DNA from: JBBTVO01 sp038063195
GTDB taxonomy: Bacteria > Patescibacteriota > Microgenomatia > Levybacterales > UBA12049
Length of the DNA stretch: 64,000 nucleotides
Assembly (NCBI GenBank): GCA_038063195.1
Contig: JBBTVO010000003.1
Span: forward strand, 1 to 64,000
Reading direction: 5' to 3'
Below the pieces are notes generated by a model, which was not told the DNA's origin, ran no database searches, and worked only from the letters and a program-made list of their open reading frames with translations. Of this stretch, positions 63,211 through 64,000 are shown piece after piece (the first letter of the stretch is position 1; every line of letters begins with the position of its first letter). The translations under genes were made by a program, and so were the position numbers.

Positions 63211-63933
63211 ATGAGTGGACATTCCAAGTGGTCACAAATAAAAAGACAGAAGGCAAAAACCGATGTCAAGAAAGGTCTTACTTTTACCAAGCTATCAAAT
63301 GCAATAGTTATTGCTATAAAACAGGGCGGGGGAATAACTGATCCTACTCAAAACTTCAGACTTCGTCTTGCAGTGGATTCCGCAAGATCTTCCAATATGC
63401 CCAAGGAAAATATTGAAAGGGCTATTCAAAAAGCGACTGGCAAAGAAGCGGGTAATATGGAAGAAGTTATCTATGAAGGTTTTGCGCCCGGTGGTGTATC
63501 TGTGATAGTTGAGGCGGCAACTGATAATGTTCAGAGAACAACTTCTGAAATAAAGAACATATTTAATAAATCCGGAGGCAGTTTTGGCCAGCCCGGTTCC
63601 GTATCGTACCAATTCTCTCAGCTTGGAAAAATCACAATTGATAAAGACGGAAAGTCATATGATGAGATTTTTGAAGCGGCGGTTGAGAGCGGAGCGGATG
63701 ATGTTGAGGATGCGGATGGGGAAGTAGCCATATACACAAGCGTTTCGAATCTTGCGAAAGTAAAAAATGATCTATCTGATAAGGGGTTTAACATTACGGA
63801 TGCAAGATTGTGGAGGAAGCCTAATGTTAAGGCTACGGTGGGGGATGAGGAGCAATTGGGTAAGATAATAAATTTCATAGATACAGTAAATAACTTAGAT
63901 GATGTTCAAAATGTTTACTCTAATTTAGAATAG
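63211..63933 (+). CDS. yebC: YebC/PmpR family transcriptional regulator
   Basis: 240 residues starting with the diagnostic MSGHSKWSQIKRQKAKTD. Three-domain family, DNA-binding or translation-related. Other motifs: NMPKENIERAIQKATGKE, VIYEGFAPGGVSVIVEA, FGQPGSVSYQF. The frame begins at GTG 63205, but the conserved start is the ATG at 63211. Confidence 0.93.
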   Translation: MSGHSKWSQIKRQKAKTDVKKGLTFTKLSNAIVIAIKQGGGITDPTQNFRLRLAVDSARSSNMPKENIERAIQKATGKEAGNMEEVIYEGFAPGGVSVIVEAATDNVQRTTSEIKNIFNKSGGSFGQPGSVSYQFSQLGKITIDKDGKSYDEIFEAAVESGADDVEDADGEVAIYTSVSNLAKVKNDLSDKGFNITDARLWRKPNVKATVGDEEQLGKIINFIDTVNNLDDVQNVYSNLE

Positions 63934-63935
63934 GA

Positions 63936-64000
63936 ATGAATTTCAGAAGAAAAGCAAAGCTTAAAGGAAGGGGAGCGGTAAAAACATTACTGGGGCTAAG
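63936..64000 (+). CDS. Start of a gene cut by the window end
   Basis: An ATG two bases after the yebC stop opens a basic frame (NFRRKAKLKGRGAVKTLLGL) that runs to the window edge. Too short to identify. Confidence 0.35.
   Translation, partial: MNFRRKAKLKGRGAVKTLLGL

Overview
The window is AT-rich bacterial chromosome using the standard bacterial code (TGA is a stop, for example at the end of efp and the Rpf-like gene). It fits a Candidate Phyla Radiation (Patescibacteria) genome, most likely of the Microgenomates type. The reasons are: shortened housekeeping proteins (RF1 of 293 residues); a bS6-SSB-bS18 operon; many small single-membrane-helix proteins of unknown function; a giant Ser/Thr/Gly-rich surface protein; and short palindrome-encoded peptides of the LPAGRQA type inside conserved genes. 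The assignment is inference; no rRNA lies in the window.

Layout. 0-3.3 kb: purB-purN-purM. 3.3-6.1 kb: a GT5 starch/glycogen synthase and a GT4 glycosyltransferase on the minus strand, followed by decayed ends of two more carbohydrate genes. 6.3-14 kb: envelope and redox genes (Rpf-like transglycosylase, an XRE/membrane pair, thioredoxin plus DipZ, PQQ-type dehydrogenase, C39-like peptidase with TPRs, L,D-transpeptidase, alpha/beta hydrolase). 14-20.4 kb: an accessory array of small genes, many with their own promoter: winged-helix regulator, P-loop kinase, DUF433/DUF5615, MazEF, DUF4258/DUF2283, an orphan XRE antitoxin, and several unknowns. A recurring 19-base motif and gene fragments lie between them. 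20.4-30.9 kb: secreted proteins, an adenylate-kinase-like enzyme, YchF, a DUF218 protein, rpsF-ssb-rpsR, a CtpA protease, MurB and a four-helix-bundle protein flanked by inverted repeats. 31-36.6 kb: a 1394-residue surface protein with SdrD-like and dockerin-like modules. 36.7-43.7 kb: a dense toxin-antitoxin island (two copies of HicBA flanking VapBC, two AbiEii-type modules, a HicB-like/DUF433/DUF5615 operon, a RelE pair, two paralogous coiled-coil proteins) with a repeat family of its own. 43.7-64 kb: core genes (flavin reductase, prfA, rpmE, hisS-hisI, pepP, dnaB, tRNA-Leu, M1 aminopeptidase, efp, MFS exporter, RluA, yebC). A 100-N scaffold gap lies at 55285-55384.

Three regulatory observations stand out. 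First, hisI-hisS is preceded by what reads as a complete ribosome-dependent histidine attenuator: promoter, a 15-codon leader peptide with tandem His codons, mutually exclusive hairpins and an intrinsic terminator. Second, a -10 hexamer ends exactly six bases before the start codon at many genes, which predicts mostly leaderless mRNAs; Shine-Dalgarno sequences are kept for a few genes (rpsF, hisI, the thioredoxin gene, the 75-residue Pro/Gly/Asn-rich protein). Third, rpsF has a leader resembling the S6:S18-binding RNA motif, with the Shine-Dalgarno inside the outer stem.

At the sequence level, short palindromes of a few families occur both between genes and in frame inside conserved genes (murB, ychF, ssb, the M24 peptidase, the YggU homologue and others). 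They look like palindromic elements that have spread through the genome.
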